DNA from: CAVXYG01 sp963766005
Lineage (GTDB): Bacteria > Actinomycetota > Actinomycetes > S36-B12 > GCA-2699445
DNA length: 64,000 nt
NCBI GenBank assembly: GCA_963766005.1
Contig: CAVXYG010000004.1
Span: 62,001 to 126,000 of the forward strand
Direction of reading: 5' to 3'
The translations under genes were made by a program, and so were the position numbers. The notes beneath the pieces were generated by a model that did not search any database, had not been told where the DNA came from, and saw only the letters and a list, made by a program, of their open reading frames with translations. Positions 43,701 through 53,219 of this stretch are shown here, piece after piece (the first letter of the stretch is position 1; each line of letters opens with the position of its first letter).

Positions 43701-44762
43701 TTACCCGAGGTCGGCTGCGGGATCTCCCTCTGACCCGGTCCCGCTCCGTAGTGCAGCCAGGACGCGTCGCAGCGACGCGAGTCGCTCGGCGGCGGCCGGT
43801 CCAGCTGCCCCCGACGCCGCGTAGGCGTCCAGGGCACAGTGCTCGTCGAGGTGCGTGCAGGCGCGCGGGCACTGCTGTGTGCCCGGCGCCAGATCGGTGA
43901 AGGCCCGCAGGATCCGGGCCACCTCGACATGGGCCAGGCCAAAGGATCGGATGCCCGGGGTGTCGATGATCCAGCCCCCCCGCGGCAGCGGGATCGCCTG
44001 GACCGAGGTCGACGTATGCCGACCCCGCCCGGTGACGTCGTTGACCGAGCCGGTAGCCCGCTCGGCGTCCGGCACCAGGGCGTTGACCAGCGTGGACTTG
44101 CCGACACCGGAGTGCCCGATGAGCACCGTGGTCTTCCCCGATAGTCGCTCGGCGACATCGGTGAGCTCGCCGCCCAGCCGTACCGCCAGCACCGGCACCT
44201 CCAGAGCCGCATACGCCTCGCGGATGGGGTCAGCGGGGGAGAGGTCGGTCTTCGTCACGATGATGAGCGGGTCCAGGCCGCCGTCGTAGCCGGCGATCAG
44301 CGCCCGGTCGATCAAGCCGAGTCGCGGTTCCGGGTCGGCGGCCGCCACCACGACGGCCAACTGCTCGGCGTTGGCCACGACCACGCGCTCCACGGGATCG
44401 CTGTCGTCGGCGGTGCGCCGCAGCGTGGTGCTCCGCTCGGCGAGGGCTACGATCCGCGCCAGGGTGTCCGGCTGCCCGCTCGTCTCGCCCACGACACCCA
44501 CCCGGTCGCCGACCACCAGAGCGCGCCGACCCAGTTCCCGGGCCCGCATCGCGGTGACCTCGCGCTGGGGGCCCTCCTCGTCGGTGGGCAGCACAACCCG
44601 ATAGCGCCCGCGGTCGACCAGGATCACTCTGCCCCAGCGGGCCTGCGCGTGCCGCGGCCGCTGCTTGGAGCGCGGCCGGCTGCCGCGGCGGTTGGGCCGG
44701 GTGGGGACGTCGGTCTCGTCGAGGTCGCCGTACCCGCCGCCACGGCTGCCGCGCACTGCCAT
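43701..44762 (-). CDS. rsgA: Ribosome-associated GTPase RsgA
   Basis: A 353-residue circularly permuted GTPase that checks 30S subunit maturation. An OB-fold N-terminal domain (about 40-115) is followed by the GTPase motifs in permuted order: TKTD (G4), GHSGVGKSTLVNAL (G1) and DTPGIRSFGL (G3). The C-terminal zinc knuckle has CPRACTHLDEHC. The N-terminal ~40 residues are basic and disordered. The ATG (44760-44762) shares a base with the aroA stop (TGATG), so the two are coupled. Confidence 0.95.
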   Translation of the reverse strand: MAVRGSRGGGYGDLDETDVPTRPNRRGSRPRSKQRPRHAQARWGRVILVDRGRYRVVLPTDEEGPQREVTAMRARELGRRALVVGDRVGVVGETSGQPDTLARIVALAERSTTLRRTADDSDPVERVVVANAEQLAVVVAAADPEPRLGLIDRALIAGYDGGLDPLIIVTKTDLSPADPIREAYAALEVPVLAVRLGGELTDVAERLSGKTTVLIGHSGVGKSTLVNALVPDAERATGSVNDVTGRGRHTSTSVQAIPLPRGGWIIDTPGIRSFGLAHVEVARILRAFTDLAPGTQQCPRACTHLDEHCALDAYAASGAAGPAAAERLASLRRVLAALRSGTGSEGDPAADLG

Positions 44763-46042
44763 CAGCGCTCGTCGCCCTCGAGCATGGCCAGCCACATCGC
44801 CACGAAGTCCGGCAGCGTCTTGGCCGTGGTAGCGACGTCGGCTACCGCGATCCCCGGCACTACCAGGCCCAGGACCGCGGCGGCCGTGGCCATCCGATGG
44901 TCGTCGTAGGTCTCGACGACACCGCCGCGCAATGGCGCCGGCTCGATGAGCAGGGCGTCGGACTGCTCCGTGACGCGGCCTCCCAATCGGTTGATCTCGT
45001 GCGCCAGCGCGGCGAGCCGGTCGGTCTCGTGGCCGCGGAGATGGCCGATGCCGCGCAGCCGCGACGGGCTGCCGGCGAGGGCCGCGATCGCGGCGAGGAC
45101 CGGGGTGAGCTCGCCGACGTCGCCGAGGTCGGCGTCGAGCCCCCTCGGTTGCGCCGGCCCGGTGAGGCGGAGTCCATCGGGGGCGTGCTCGCTGCGGCCG
45201 CCCATTGCGGCCAGCAGGCGCGGCAAGTGCCCGCCGGGCTGGGTCGTCGCTGCGGGCCAATCCCGGATCGTGATCACACCGCCGGTGACCATCGCGGCGG
45301 CGAGGAACGGCAGGGCATTCGACAGGTCCGGTTCCACGTCGCGGTCCCGCGCGGCGATGGGCCCCGGAGCGACGCGCCAGCGCAGCCTGCCCTCGAACTC
45401 CTCCTCGGTGACCGCAACGCCGTGATCGCGCAGCATCGCGACCGTCATGTGCACGTGCGGCAGCGACGGGACCGGACCGGCGGACCGCAGGTCGATGCCG
45501 TCGCGGAATCGGGCAGCCGACAGCAGCAGGCCGGAGACGAACTGGCTGGAGGCGGCAGCCTCCACGGTCGTGACGCCACCGCCGAGCTCGCCGCGGCCCT
45601 CCACGGTCAGCGGCAGCCCGCCTTGGGTCGCCTCGATGGCGGCGCCCAGCTGGCGCAGGGCATCCACCAGCGCAGCCATCGGACGCTCACGGGCGCGAGG
45701 ATCGCCGTCGATCTCGATCCGCCCGGACGCCAAGCACGCGGCAGGCGGCAGGAAGCGCATGATCGTCCCGGCCAGGCCGCAGTCGATCCGTGCCGGTCCG
45801 CGCAGCGGGCCCGGGTGGATCAGCCAGCCCTCCTCCCCGACGTCGATTGCCACGCCGAGCGCGCGCAGCGCCTGCATCATCAGGGTGGTGTCACGTGCCA
45901 GCAGTCCGCCGCGCACGGTGCTCGGTCCGTCGGCCAGCGCGGCCAGGACCAGGGCGCGATTGGTGATCGACTTGCTCCCCGGGACCTGAACGCGGGCGCG
46001 GACCGGTCGGGTCGCGGTCGGCGCTGGCCACGGACTCCTCAC
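44762..46042 (-). CDS. aroA: 3-phosphoshikimate 1-carboxyvinyltransferase (EPSP synthase)
   Basis: A 426-residue AroA, the sixth step of the shikimate pathway. Key segments: VPGSKSITNRALVLAAL (Lys/Ser binding shikimate-3-phosphate), GLAGTIMRF (the PEP-site loop, with LAGT rather than NAGT), RERPMAAL, and the C-terminal YDDHRMATAAAVLG. The start is GTG 46042, lacking a ribosome-binding site but 6 nt after TAGCCT. The actinobacterial order aroA-rsgA with hisN nearby is kept, interrupted by the small DUF2231 and secreted-protein genes. Confidence 0.95.
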   Translation of the reverse strand: MRSPWPAPTATRPVRARVQVPGSKSITNRALVLAALADGPSTVRGGLLARDTTLMMQALRALGVAIDVGEEGWLIHPGPLRGPARIDCGLAGTIMRFLPPAACLASGRIEIDGDPRARERPMAALVDALRQLGAAIEATQGGLPLTVEGRGELGGGVTTVEAAASSQFVSGLLLSAARFRDGIDLRSAGPVPSLPHVHMTVAMLRDHGVAVTEEEFEGRLRWRVAPGPIAARDRDVEPDLSNALPFLAAAMVTGGVITIRDWPAATTQPGGHLPRLLAAMGGRSEHAPDGLRLTGPAQPRGLDADLGDVGELTPVLAAIAALAGSPSRLRGIGHLRGHETDRLAALAHEINRLGGRVTEQSDALLIEPAPLRGGVVETYDDHRMATAAAVLGLVVPGIAVADVATTAKTLPDFVAMWLAMLEGDER

Positions 46043-46048
46043 ACCCGC

Positions 46049-46054
46049 AGGCTA
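46049..46054 (-). promoter_or_regulatory. Candidate -10 hexamer (TAGCCT)
   Basis: On the minus strand TAGCCT, GCGGGT, then GTG 46042 of aroA: leaderless geometry with a GTG start. Confidence 0.4.
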
Positions 46055-46552
46055 CGGCGTTGCGGTGCCGCTGGGCTCCCTCGGCTCGACGAACAACGCA
46101 TCCCGAGCCGTGACCGCGCAGGTGCCGCTTGCTGCCTCGACGTGGGTGGGCGTGCGCTCGAACCGGCGCTGCACCGGCCGTCGGACGACTCCTTCGCACG
46201 GGAGCGCGCATATGGTCGCCGACCCGTTTCGTCGCAGCAGCCTCACCGGGGCTCGATCGCGGTGTCGTCGCTGCACCCCATGCCGCCGGGACGTCCGCGC
46301 CGCGCTAGGCCTGTGGGCGAGGCCGGGGGGCTGGCATGCACGCAGCGCGACCTCGATGGACGGGCGCCTGGCCGGCGACGTCGGACGCCGTGCCACTGCG
46401 GTGGGAACGCCGTCGAGGCATGGCCTACGCCCGTGGCACGGGGGGTGCATTTCGTCGGCGCCCAACGATGAGGCACAGTAGGAAGTGGGTGGAACCGGCC
46501 CATGGGGCGACGCCGGCGCTCGGGTCGTCGTGCCATTTCATTGCGCAGCGAC
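46055..46552. other. Intergenic region upstream of pckG
   Basis: About 500 bp between divergent aroA and pckG. No convincing gene in any frame. It must hold the pckG promoter, which I could not place with confidence. Confidence 0.5.
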
Positions 46553-46564
46553 ATGGAGAAACCG

Positions 46565-48397
46565 ATGACGATTCCCGGACTCGAGAACCCGCCGACCCGC
46601 AACAAGAAGTTGCTCGAGTGGGTCGAGGAGGTGGCCGCGCTCACCAAGCCGGACCGTGTCGAGTGGTGCGACGGCTCCGATGCCGAGTGGGACCGCCTGA
46701 CCCAGGAGATGGTCGACAGCGGCACCTTCATCCGGCTCAACCCGGAGAAGCGGCCCAACTCGTTCCTGGCCCGATCCAACCCCTCCGACGTGGCCCGGGT
46801 CGAGGACCGGACCTACATCTGCTCGCTGCGCGAGGAGGATGCCGGGCCGACGAACAACTGGCACGATCCCGCGGAGATGCGCGGCACGCTCAACGGCCTG
46901 TTCGACGGTGCCATGCGCGGCCGGACCATGTATGTGATCCCCTTCTCCATGGGGCCGTTGGGGTCGCGGATCTCCCAGCTGGGCGTGGAGATCAGCGATA
47001 GCCCCTACGTCGTGGTGAACATGCGGATCATGACCAGGATGGGCCAGGCTGCGCTGGACCAGATCGGAGAGGACGGCGACTTCGTCCCGGCGCTGCACAC
47101 GGTCGGCTACCCGCTCGTCGACGCCGAGGGCATTGCACGTCCCGACGTGGCGTGGCCGTGCAGCGACACGAAGTACATCGTCCACTTCCCCGAGAGCCGC
47201 GAGATCTGGAGCTACGGATCCGGCTACGGCGGCAACGCGCTGCTGGGCAAGAAGTGCTTCGCCCTGCGGATCGCCTCGGCGATGGCCCGCGACGAGGGCT
47301 GGATGGCCGAGCACATGCTCGTGCTCAAGCTCACGGCGCCGGACGGCGACGTCAAGCACATCTCGGCCGCCTTCCCGTCGGCCTGCGGCAAGACCAACCT
47401 CGCGATGCTGGAGCCGAGCGTCCCGGGCTGGAAGGTGGAGACCGTCGGCGACGACATCGCCTGGATGCGGTTCGGCGACGACGGCCGCCTCTACGCGATC
47501 AACCCCGAGGCCGGCTTCTTCGGTGTTGCGCCCGGTACCGGCATGCACACCAATGCCAACGCGATGCGCACCCTGTGGGGCAACTCCATCTTCACCAACG
47601 TCGCCTTGACCGACGACGGAGACGTGTGGTGGGAGGGCATGACCGAGGAGCCCCCGGCCCACGCCATCGACTGGAAGGGCAACGACTGGACGCCGGACTC
47701 CGAGACGCCGTCCAGCCATCCGAACGCCCGCTTCACCACCCCTGCCTCGCAGTGCCCGTCCATCGCGGACAACTGGGAGGATCCGGCCGGCGTGCCGATC
47801 TCGGCGATTCTGTTCGGCGGCCGACGGGCCACCAACGTCCCGCTGGTCAACGAGGCGCGCGATTGGGCGCACGGCGTCTTCATCGGTGCCACGGTGTCCA
47901 GCGAGCAGACCGCCGCTGCCGAGGGCACCGTCGGTGCGCTGCGCCGCGATCCGTTCGCCATGCTGCCGTTCTGCGGCTACAACATGGCCGACTACTGGGG
48001 CCACTGGCTGAAGATCGGGCAGTTCACCGACCCCGAGAAGCTGCCCAAGGTGTACCAGGTGAACTGGTTCCGCAAGGACGCCGACGGCAAGTTCATCTGG
48101 CCCGGCTTCGGCGAGAACTCGCGCGTGCTGTCGTGGGTCGTCGAGCGCGTGGAGGGCAGGGTCGACGGCGTGGAGACGCCCATCGGCATCGCTCCGGCAC
48201 CCGGCGACCTGTACCTCGAGGGCCTGGACACCACAGATGAGGAGATCGAGCAGTTGTTCTCGGTCGATCCCGAGTCGTGGCTGGCGGAGTGCGACCTCAC
48301 CGAGGAGTACTTCGAGCTGTTCGGCGACAAGGTCCCCGCAGCGCTGCGCGCCGAGCTGCAGCAGCTGCGCGAGCGACTGCAGGCCGCTCGGTCCTGA
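46565..48397 (+). CDS. pckG: Phosphoenolpyruvate carboxykinase (GTP)
   Basis: A 610-residue GTP-dependent PEPCK, converting oxaloacetate to PEP for gluconeogenesis. The GTP-type P-loop is FPSACGKTNLAM, with the reactive Cys that ATP-type enzymes lack. Substrate motifs include YGSGYGGNALLGKKC and FGGRRATNVPLVNEA. ATG 46565 follows GGAGA; an in-frame ATG 46553 would add four residues. The start IPGLENPPTRN...WVEEVAALT matches mycobacterial PckG. It ends in a strong hairpin. Confidence 0.97.
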   Translation: MTIPGLENPPTRNKKLLEWVEEVAALTKPDRVEWCDGSDAEWDRLTQEMVDSGTFIRLNPEKRPNSFLARSNPSDVARVEDRTYICSLREEDAGPTNNWHDPAEMRGTLNGLFDGAMRGRTMYVIPFSMGPLGSRISQLGVEISDSPYVVVNMRIMTRMGQAALDQIGEDGDFVPALHTVGYPLVDAEGIARPDVAWPCSDTKYIVHFPESREIWSYGSGYGGNALLGKKCFALRIASAMARDEGWMAEHMLVLKLTAPDGDVKHISAAFPSACGKTNLAMLEPSVPGWKVETVGDDIAWMRFGDDGRLYAINPEAGFFGVAPGTGMHTNANAMRTLWGNSIFTNVALTDDGDVWWEGMTEEPPAHAIDWKGNDWTPDSETPSSHPNARFTTPASQCPSIADNWEDPAGVPISAILFGGRRATNVPLVNEARDWAHGVFIGATVSSEQTAAAEGTVGALRRDPFAMLPFCGYNMADYWGHWLKIGQFTDPEKLPKVYQVNWFRKDADGKFIWPGFGENSRVLSWVVERVEGRVDGVETPIGIAPAPGDLYLEGLDTTDEEIEQLFSVDPESWLAECDLTEEYFELFGDKVPAALRAELQQLRERLQAARS

Positions 48398-48412
48398 CCC
48401 CGCGCAGTCCTG

Positions 48413-48445
48413 ACGGCGGGTCCACCGACGCGGTGGGCCCGCCGT
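48413..48445 (+). terminator. Strong hairpin after pckG
   Basis: ACGGCGGGTCCACCG pairs with CGGTGGGCCCGCCGT around an ACG loop: a 15-bp stem with one G-U pair, 16 nt after the stop. Confidence 0.8.
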
Positions 48446-48471
48446 TGCGCATCCTGCGGCAGGATGGCGGC

Positions 48472-48741
48472 ATGAGCGAGAATCCGAGGGCAGCCCACGA
48501 GGAGCGCGTGAAACTGGCGGCCGACCTGAAGACCGCATCGCTGTCCGGAGGCGGGCTGGGGCTGGCCCTGCTGGGGCTGATGATTCCCATCCTGTCGGTC
48601 ATCGGCGTGATGATGTGCTACTTCGGGTGGCGCTCGGCACGGGATGAGTACCGCACGGGACGTGTCTTCGCGGTCCTGGGCATGGTCGTCGGCATCGTCG
48701 GGATGGGGCTGCTGGTGGTGGAGCTGATCGCCAGGGCCTAG
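48472..48741 (+). CDS. DUF4190-like small membrane protein
   Basis: An 89-residue protein with two hydrophobic helices (GLALLGLMIPILSVIGVMMC and VFAVLGMVVGIVGMGLLVVE) joined by a charged loop (GWRSARDEYRTGR), resembling the DUF4190 hairpin. The N-terminal 25 residues are hydrophilic. It follows the pckG terminator and overlaps nothing. Function unknown. Confidence 0.75.
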   Translation: MSENPRAAHEERVKLAADLKTASLSGGGLGLALLGLMIPILSVIGVMMCYFGWRSARDEYRTGRVFAVLGMVVGIVGMGLLVVELIARA

Positions 48742-49131
48742 CCTCCTGCCGCAGCGGCGGCCACGACGCCAGCGGTTGCCGCACCATTGCGGTGTTGGCT
48801 GCGGCTGGCCGCGAAGCTGACCGCCCGCGGACTGTCCCGTCCGCGACTGGCACCCGCGACGCCCGTGCATCCCCTTCGAGGATGGATCGCACGGCCTTGC
48901 AGCATGACGGCCCCCAGGAGTGCCGGCAGCAACTTCAGACGCGCGACACTAGCAGTGGTGGCGACCTGCGGATCTAGGCCGACCATCGGCGGGCCGTCAC
49001 CGATGCTCCGCGCAGCGGCTGTGCCATCGGTGCTGTTCCGGCGAGGGACCGGAATCAGCAGCTCCGGCGTCCGGGAGAGCGGGGCGCCCCGCCAGTAGAG
49101 TCCGAGGCGAGCGAGAGGCCAAGGGGCGACG
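48742..49131. other. Intergenic region, no supported gene
   Basis: About 390 bp with no recognisable coding or RNA feature. Confidence 0.5.
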
Positions 49132-49788
49132 ATGGTGGAGCACGTGGATGCCGCGGCGAAGCAGCGGGGCGAGACGGATCGGATCAAGGCCTTCACCGAT
49201 GCGGTGATCGCCATCATCATGACCATCCTGGTGCTGGAGATCGGGGTCCCGCCGGATCTCAGCGACGAGCGCCTCATCGACGCCCTCGACGAGACGTGGC
49301 CAGAGCTCATTGCGTGGATCATCAGTTTCTTGATCGTGGGCATGTACTGGGTCTGGCACCGGGATCTGTTCAACCAGGTGCGCCTGGTCGATTCGGGCGT
49401 GGTCTGGCTGAACCTGCTGTTCCTGGTGCCGCTGGCTCTGGTGCCGTTCGCCGCATCGGTGCTGGGCGAGTATCCGGACGATGCCATCGGCCTGCGCATG
49501 TACGGCGCGATCCTCATCGCGACGGCGGTGATGCGCGGGGTGCTGTACGCCTACGTGGTGCGTCGCCGGGGGTTGCTGTTCGATCCGCCCACGCCGCGGC
49601 GGCGCCGGATCGGCGGGCTGCTGGCCATCGCTCCGATCGCGGTGTACCTCGTCGCCATGCTGGTCGCCGGCGCCAGCCCCCGGCTGAGCCTGGTGCTCTA
49701 CCTGGTGGTGCCCGGCGTGTACCTGCTGCTGATCGCGGCGCTGCGGCGGCATCCCAGTACGCGTGAAGAGGCCCAGGACTTCGGCTGA
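49132..49788 (+). CDS. TMEM175-family potassium channel-like protein (DUF1211)
   Basis: A 218-residue membrane protein with six helices. The family hallmark RIKAFTDAVIAIIMTILVLE (pore-lining first helix; normally R-x3-FSDAV) is at the N-terminus. ELIAWIISFLIVGMYWVWHR and the later helices fit bacterial TMEM175, a potassium-leak channel family. The Ser to Thr change in FTDAV is mild. The start ATG 49132 lacks a clear ribosome-binding site. Confidence 0.9.
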   Translation: MVEHVDAAAKQRGETDRIKAFTDAVIAIIMTILVLEIGVPPDLSDERLIDALDETWPELIAWIISFLIVGMYWVWHRDLFNQVRLVDSGVVWLNLLFLVPLALVPFAASVLGEYPDDAIGLRMYGAILIATAVMRGVLYAYVVRRRGLLFDPPTPRRRRIGGLLAIAPIAVYLVAMLVAGASPRLSLVLYLVVPGVYLLLIAALRRHPSTREEAQDFG

Positions 49789-50370
49789 GTCGTCGTGGCG
49801 ACGGTGTAGGTCGTCCGGGGCGGTGGTGGGCCGGCAACGCTGCACCGTTCCGGTGGGGCTACTTCGCCACCGGCGAACTCACCGAGCAGATGGTCGGCCT
49901 GTGGGCGGAGTGCGCCGAGTCACTGAACGAGTCATAGGCAGCCGCTCCGGGTCGCCCTGTTCGATGCAGGGAAGGCGATGCCCGTGGCGAGCGCGACCCG
50001 CTGGAGTTGGGATCGGTCCACGCCCCGATCGTCGGGGGCATGGGGTCACCGATCCCCGGCCTGGGCGAGGTGGTGCCGTGGGCACCAGCCGTCGCCTGAC
50101 GGGTCGGTGGAGTCGCGCGGCCAGATGCGCCCCGCGCGGCGTCCCGACCACGGCTCGTCCGGCGGTCCGCAGGCCCCGCGCCTCGGCGTAGTCGGGCCGC
50201 TGACGGTTGCCGTCATCGGCGTTGCGCGAGACGGCCGGCGGCGGTCTGGTGCGACGGGCGTCGTGTCGGCTTGCCAAGCCCGACCGTGACTGATTGGTTG
50301 ACGCCCAGGGCTCTGCACCGACCAGGACCGGAGCCACGGCCGCAACGATGGGTGTCGACCGGGAGGATCC
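49789..50370. other. Gene-poor region with possible short remnant
   Basis: About 580 bp. Plus-strand codons near 49860-49938 read YFATGELTEQMVGLWAECAE then a stop, which looks like the end of a lost gene but is not recognised. No intact gene seen. Confidence 0.4.
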
Positions 50371-50592
50371 ATGGACAACAAGATGCAGTTGAAGGCGCAG
50401 TGGGAGGAGGCTCGGGGTCGGGTGAAGAAGGCGTGGGGCGCACTCACCGACGACGACCTCTTGCAGGCCCAGGGCAACTGGGACCAACTCGTCGCCACCA
50501 TCCGCGGCAGGACCGGTGAAGGCATGGATGCGATCGAGCAGAAGCTCAACCAGGTCCTCGACACCATCAGCAGCAAGGGCAAGCCGAAGTAG
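50371..50592 (+). CDS. CsbD-family stress-response protein
   Basis: A 73-residue CsbD-like protein: short, charged, helical (QLKAQWEEARGRVKKAWGAL then DDDLLQAQGNWDQLVATIRG). Family members are abundant under general stress; no enzymatic role is known. GGGAGG lies 6 nt before ATG 50371. It stands alone between gene-poor regions. Confidence 0.92.
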   Translation: MDNKMQLKAQWEEARGRVKKAWGALTDDDLLQAQGNWDQLVATIRGRTGEGMDAIEQKLNQVLDTISSKGKPK

Positions 50593-51464
50593 GCGGGCAG
50601 CAACCAGCGGGACACGACGGCGCTGGCCGGGCACTCCACCCGCCGGGCAGACACCGTGACGTTGCGACCCATGGCAGGGACGTCGATCGTGCCCGCCGGA
50701 TGGAGCAACGGGCTGCCGGCCCCGGACGGCTCATCGTCGAGGTGCGGGCGCTGGCGCTGATGCGTTGGGGCCGCCGCTCGGCTTGTCGCGCCGCGGAGGT
50801 TCGGCAGCCACGTCGGGCTGTGGGCGGATCGGGTGCACCGGACGGCATCGCTACGTTCGCTGCGCAGGTCGTGGGCCGTCGGCAGCAGGCTGCCGCGGGC
50901 CCGAGCGGGCATGCCGGACAGGTGCTCGAGGCGCTGAGCTGAGTCGCTGCGCTGCTGGTCGTGCTCCTGGTGCGGGATCGTGACGACGGGTTGACGGGCA
51001 GCCCCGGGGTGCACCCGACTGGGACCGCCCACCACATCTCCGGGCTGAGCGGCGGCGCGCACTCGTGGACTGAATCGCTCGATCACCTGGGTCGCGCGGT
51101 CGGCCGGCCCGACCGTGCTGGCGGTATCAGCCAGCGCCGAAGGCGTCGTGGCAGCGCCGGCAGCCCAACCCGCGCAGCAGCCCGGCGGCGGCCGCGGCAA
51201 GCCCCGGCGCCGGAAGTCGGGCACGCGGCAGGGCGCACTCGCTGGCGGGTCGCGCACTGCTTCCCAGCACGCCGGCTCGCCGAAGCACAGCGGGGCCACG
51301 AAGCCGCCGAGGATCGCTCGTCCTGCCACCCAGCAGGCCCCTGGGGCTGCGACCAAGCCGAGCACGCCTCGCCGGGCCAGCCGACCCGCGGGCAGCCCGC
51401 ACCGCGCGGGGTAGTGCGGGAGGTCGTGGACGGCCCCTGGGATCTCCGCCTAGCGGGGCCGATG
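50593..51464. other. Long gene-free region
   Basis: About 870 bp. Several long frames are open on the minus strand (one spans 50046-51365), but the translations are low-complexity Arg/Pro/Ala with no fold-like pattern, and that frame also runs antisense through the csbD-like gene. I see no gene or RNA here. Confidence 0.5.
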
Positions 51465-52553
51465 TCACCCGTCGCCGAGGATCCGTGCGAGCAGCGCGGC
51501 CACCTCGTCGTGGTCCAACAAGGCGTTGTGCCCGGTGTCGAACAACCGCGTCACCGTCACCGACTTCCCGTTCGGGCTGCGTCCGGCCGCGCTGCGAGGT
51601 GGCACCAAACCGTCGCCCAGGGTCCCGCCGATCGGGGACCCGGGTGTGCCGAGGTGGGCGACAACGGCGTGATGGTTGATGTCTTCTGGCAATGACCCGG
51701 CGTAGCCCCGAGCGAGGTCTTTGATGCCCTGGCTGCGGAAGTGCCCGAGGTTCGCAATCGGCGCTGCCGTCGGCCATCGGGACGCCGCCCGTAGTGCGAA
51801 GTCGGAAACCCGTTCCAGCGGCGCGCCCTCGTGCGGAGTCCCGAGTGTGACCACATCGGTCACCAGGCTCCGCCAGTCGGTCGAATCCGCATCTGGGATG
51901 GGCTGGGCGGCCGCATCGATGGCGGCTGTCACGATCAGCCCGCCCATCGAGTGTGCGATGAACACGATCCGCTCCACAGCGGGCTCGGCGGCAACCAGAT
52001 CGGTCATCAGGTTCGCGAACGCGGCGGCATTCTGCGCGATCGGCAGTCCGGAGTTGTAGTCCACCAGTACGGGGTTGAGGCCTGCCTGCTGTGCGATCTC
52101 GAGGTATCCGTCGCTCCATTGGCCGCGATGCCCGCCGAGGCCATGGACGAACACCGCAGCGCCAGCAGCAGGGATTACTCCCATCGGTGTGCGATAGCCC
52201 ATCTGCGGGGTCAACTCGCTCGGCAACCGATCCCCGAACGCTGCAGCGAGGCCGGCCAGGGCCGCGGCACGGTCGGGATCATTCCTGACCGATGCGGCAT
52301 CGTCCGACGCGGCCGCCGCAACCGACTGGGCAACGGCCTCGCCGACGACCGGTGTCAGCGCGCGGATCGCACCATGGACGAAGTCGTTGGTCATGTTGAT
52401 GGCGGTCATCGGGTCGGCCGTTGGGCCCGCCGATGGCAAGAACCGGCCCACATTGGCACGGATCGCCTTGCTCACCTGCTCAACGGTGTCGGCGACTTCC
52501 CGCGCAGCGGCAGCGGTGCTGCGCGCAGCGGCCGCGCGTTCTGAGGCGTCCAT
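51465..52553 (-). CDS. Alpha/beta hydrolase, lipase/esterase-like
   Basis: A 362-residue serine hydrolase. The N-terminal ~110 residues are Ala-rich and helical. The catalytic domain has VFVHGLGGHRGQW (oxyanion loop), IAHSMGGL (nucleophile Ser), TLGTPHEGAPLE, GDGLVPPRSA (Asp) and FDTGHNALLDH (His). The GTPHxGA string links it to PGAP1/triacylglycerol-lipase-like enzymes. No signal peptide, so it is probably cytoplasmic. ATG 52553 follows GGAG. Confidence 0.9.
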   Translation of the reverse strand: MDASERAAAARSTAAAAREVADTVEQVSKAIRANVGRFLPSAGPTADPMTAINMTNDFVHGAIRALTPVVGEAVAQSVAAAASDDAASVRNDPDRAAALAGLAAAFGDRLPSELTPQMGYRTPMGVIPAAGAAVFVHGLGGHRGQWSDGYLEIAQQAGLNPVLVDYNSGLPIAQNAAAFANLMTDLVAAEPAVERIVFIAHSMGGLIVTAAIDAAAQPIPDADSTDWRSLVTDVVTLGTPHEGAPLERVSDFALRAASRWPTAAPIANLGHFRSQGIKDLARGYAGSLPEDINHHAVVAHLGTPGSPIGGTLGDGLVPPRSAAGRSPNGKSVTVTRLFDTGHNALLDHDEVAALLARILGDG

Positions 52554-53003
52554 GGGCTCCGATCTGTGATGCCGATCCCGCGGTCTTCGGGTGACGGGCC
52601 GCGACTCGGCCAGGACTCAAGCATGGTGCCGCAGTGGCCGTCACGCCAGCCGCATCATGTTGCGCCGGTGAGGCTGGGGCGGGTCGGCCGCCACCATCGG
52701 GGCACGTCATCCGACTGCTCGGAGTCGGTCGTGGGCGGCGCAAGCTCCCGGCGATAGGTCCCATTGGCCTGGTTGGCTGAGCATTCTGGCGCTGGTGTCG
52801 GCTACCTCGGTTCTCGGCTCCTGTCGGCAGTCCGTGACGCAGCCCGGGACTCATCACGAAGTCCATCGCGACCGCGCGGCCCCCGCAGTCTGGGCGGAGT
52901 GGCACACGTCTTGCGGGTGGGATCGCGCCGTCTGGAAGCCGCTCGGAACGGGCCGATCGCGGCTGGCCTGTCGGCGATGCCGCCAGGTTGGTATCGCCTC
53001 CGG
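52554..53003. other. Intergenic region, no supported gene
   Basis: About 450 bp between the lipase-like gene and the toxin-antitoxin pair; no recognisable feature until the promoter at 53004. Confidence 0.5.
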
Positions 53004-53026
53004 TATCATGCGGTCATGGCCATGAC
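53004..53026 (+). promoter_or_regulatory. Toxin-antitoxin promoter/operator
   Basis: A -10-like TATCAT (53004-53009) lies 6 nt before ATG 53016, implying a leaderless mRNA. The 14-bp perfect palindrome GTCATGGCCATGAC (53013-53026) straddles the start, a likely site for autorepression by the RHH antitoxin. Confidence 0.5.
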
Positions 53027-53219
53027 ACTGCGGCTTGACGAGCAGGAGACCGACGCACTGCGCCAGCGGGCTGCACGGGAGGGTCGGTCGATGCAGGACG
53101 TGGCGCGCCAGGCCGTGCGGGACTACATCGACCGGACCAGCAAGCGTGAGTTGCTGGACGACGTCATGGACGAGGAGATCCCGCGGTATGCCGAGGCGCT
53201 GCGGCGGCTCGGGGAGTGA
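53016..53219 (+). CDS. Ribbon-helix-helix antitoxin (Phd/Arc-like partner of Doc)
   Basis: A 67-residue RHH protein: the beta-strand TLRLDEQETDALRQRAAREG followed by RSMQDVARQAVRDYI is the Arc/MetJ-type fold. The C-terminal acidic tail (LLDDVMDEEIPRYAEALRRL) probably wraps and neutralises the toxin. ATG 53016 or 53022 can start it. The TGA overlaps the toxin GTG (GTGA), the tight coupling typical of antitoxin-toxin pairs. Confidence 0.85.
   Translation: MAMTLRLDEQETDALRQRAAREGRSMQDVARQAVRDYIDRTSKRELLDDVMDEEIPRYAEALRRLGE

Noticed and set aside
46538..48538. 666-codon minus-strand frame opposite pckG
   Set aside because: Shadow frame of a highly conserved enzyme.
50046..51365. 439-codon minus-strand frame
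   Set aside because: Covers the csbD-like gene antisense and has no domain-like sequence or ribosome-binding site.
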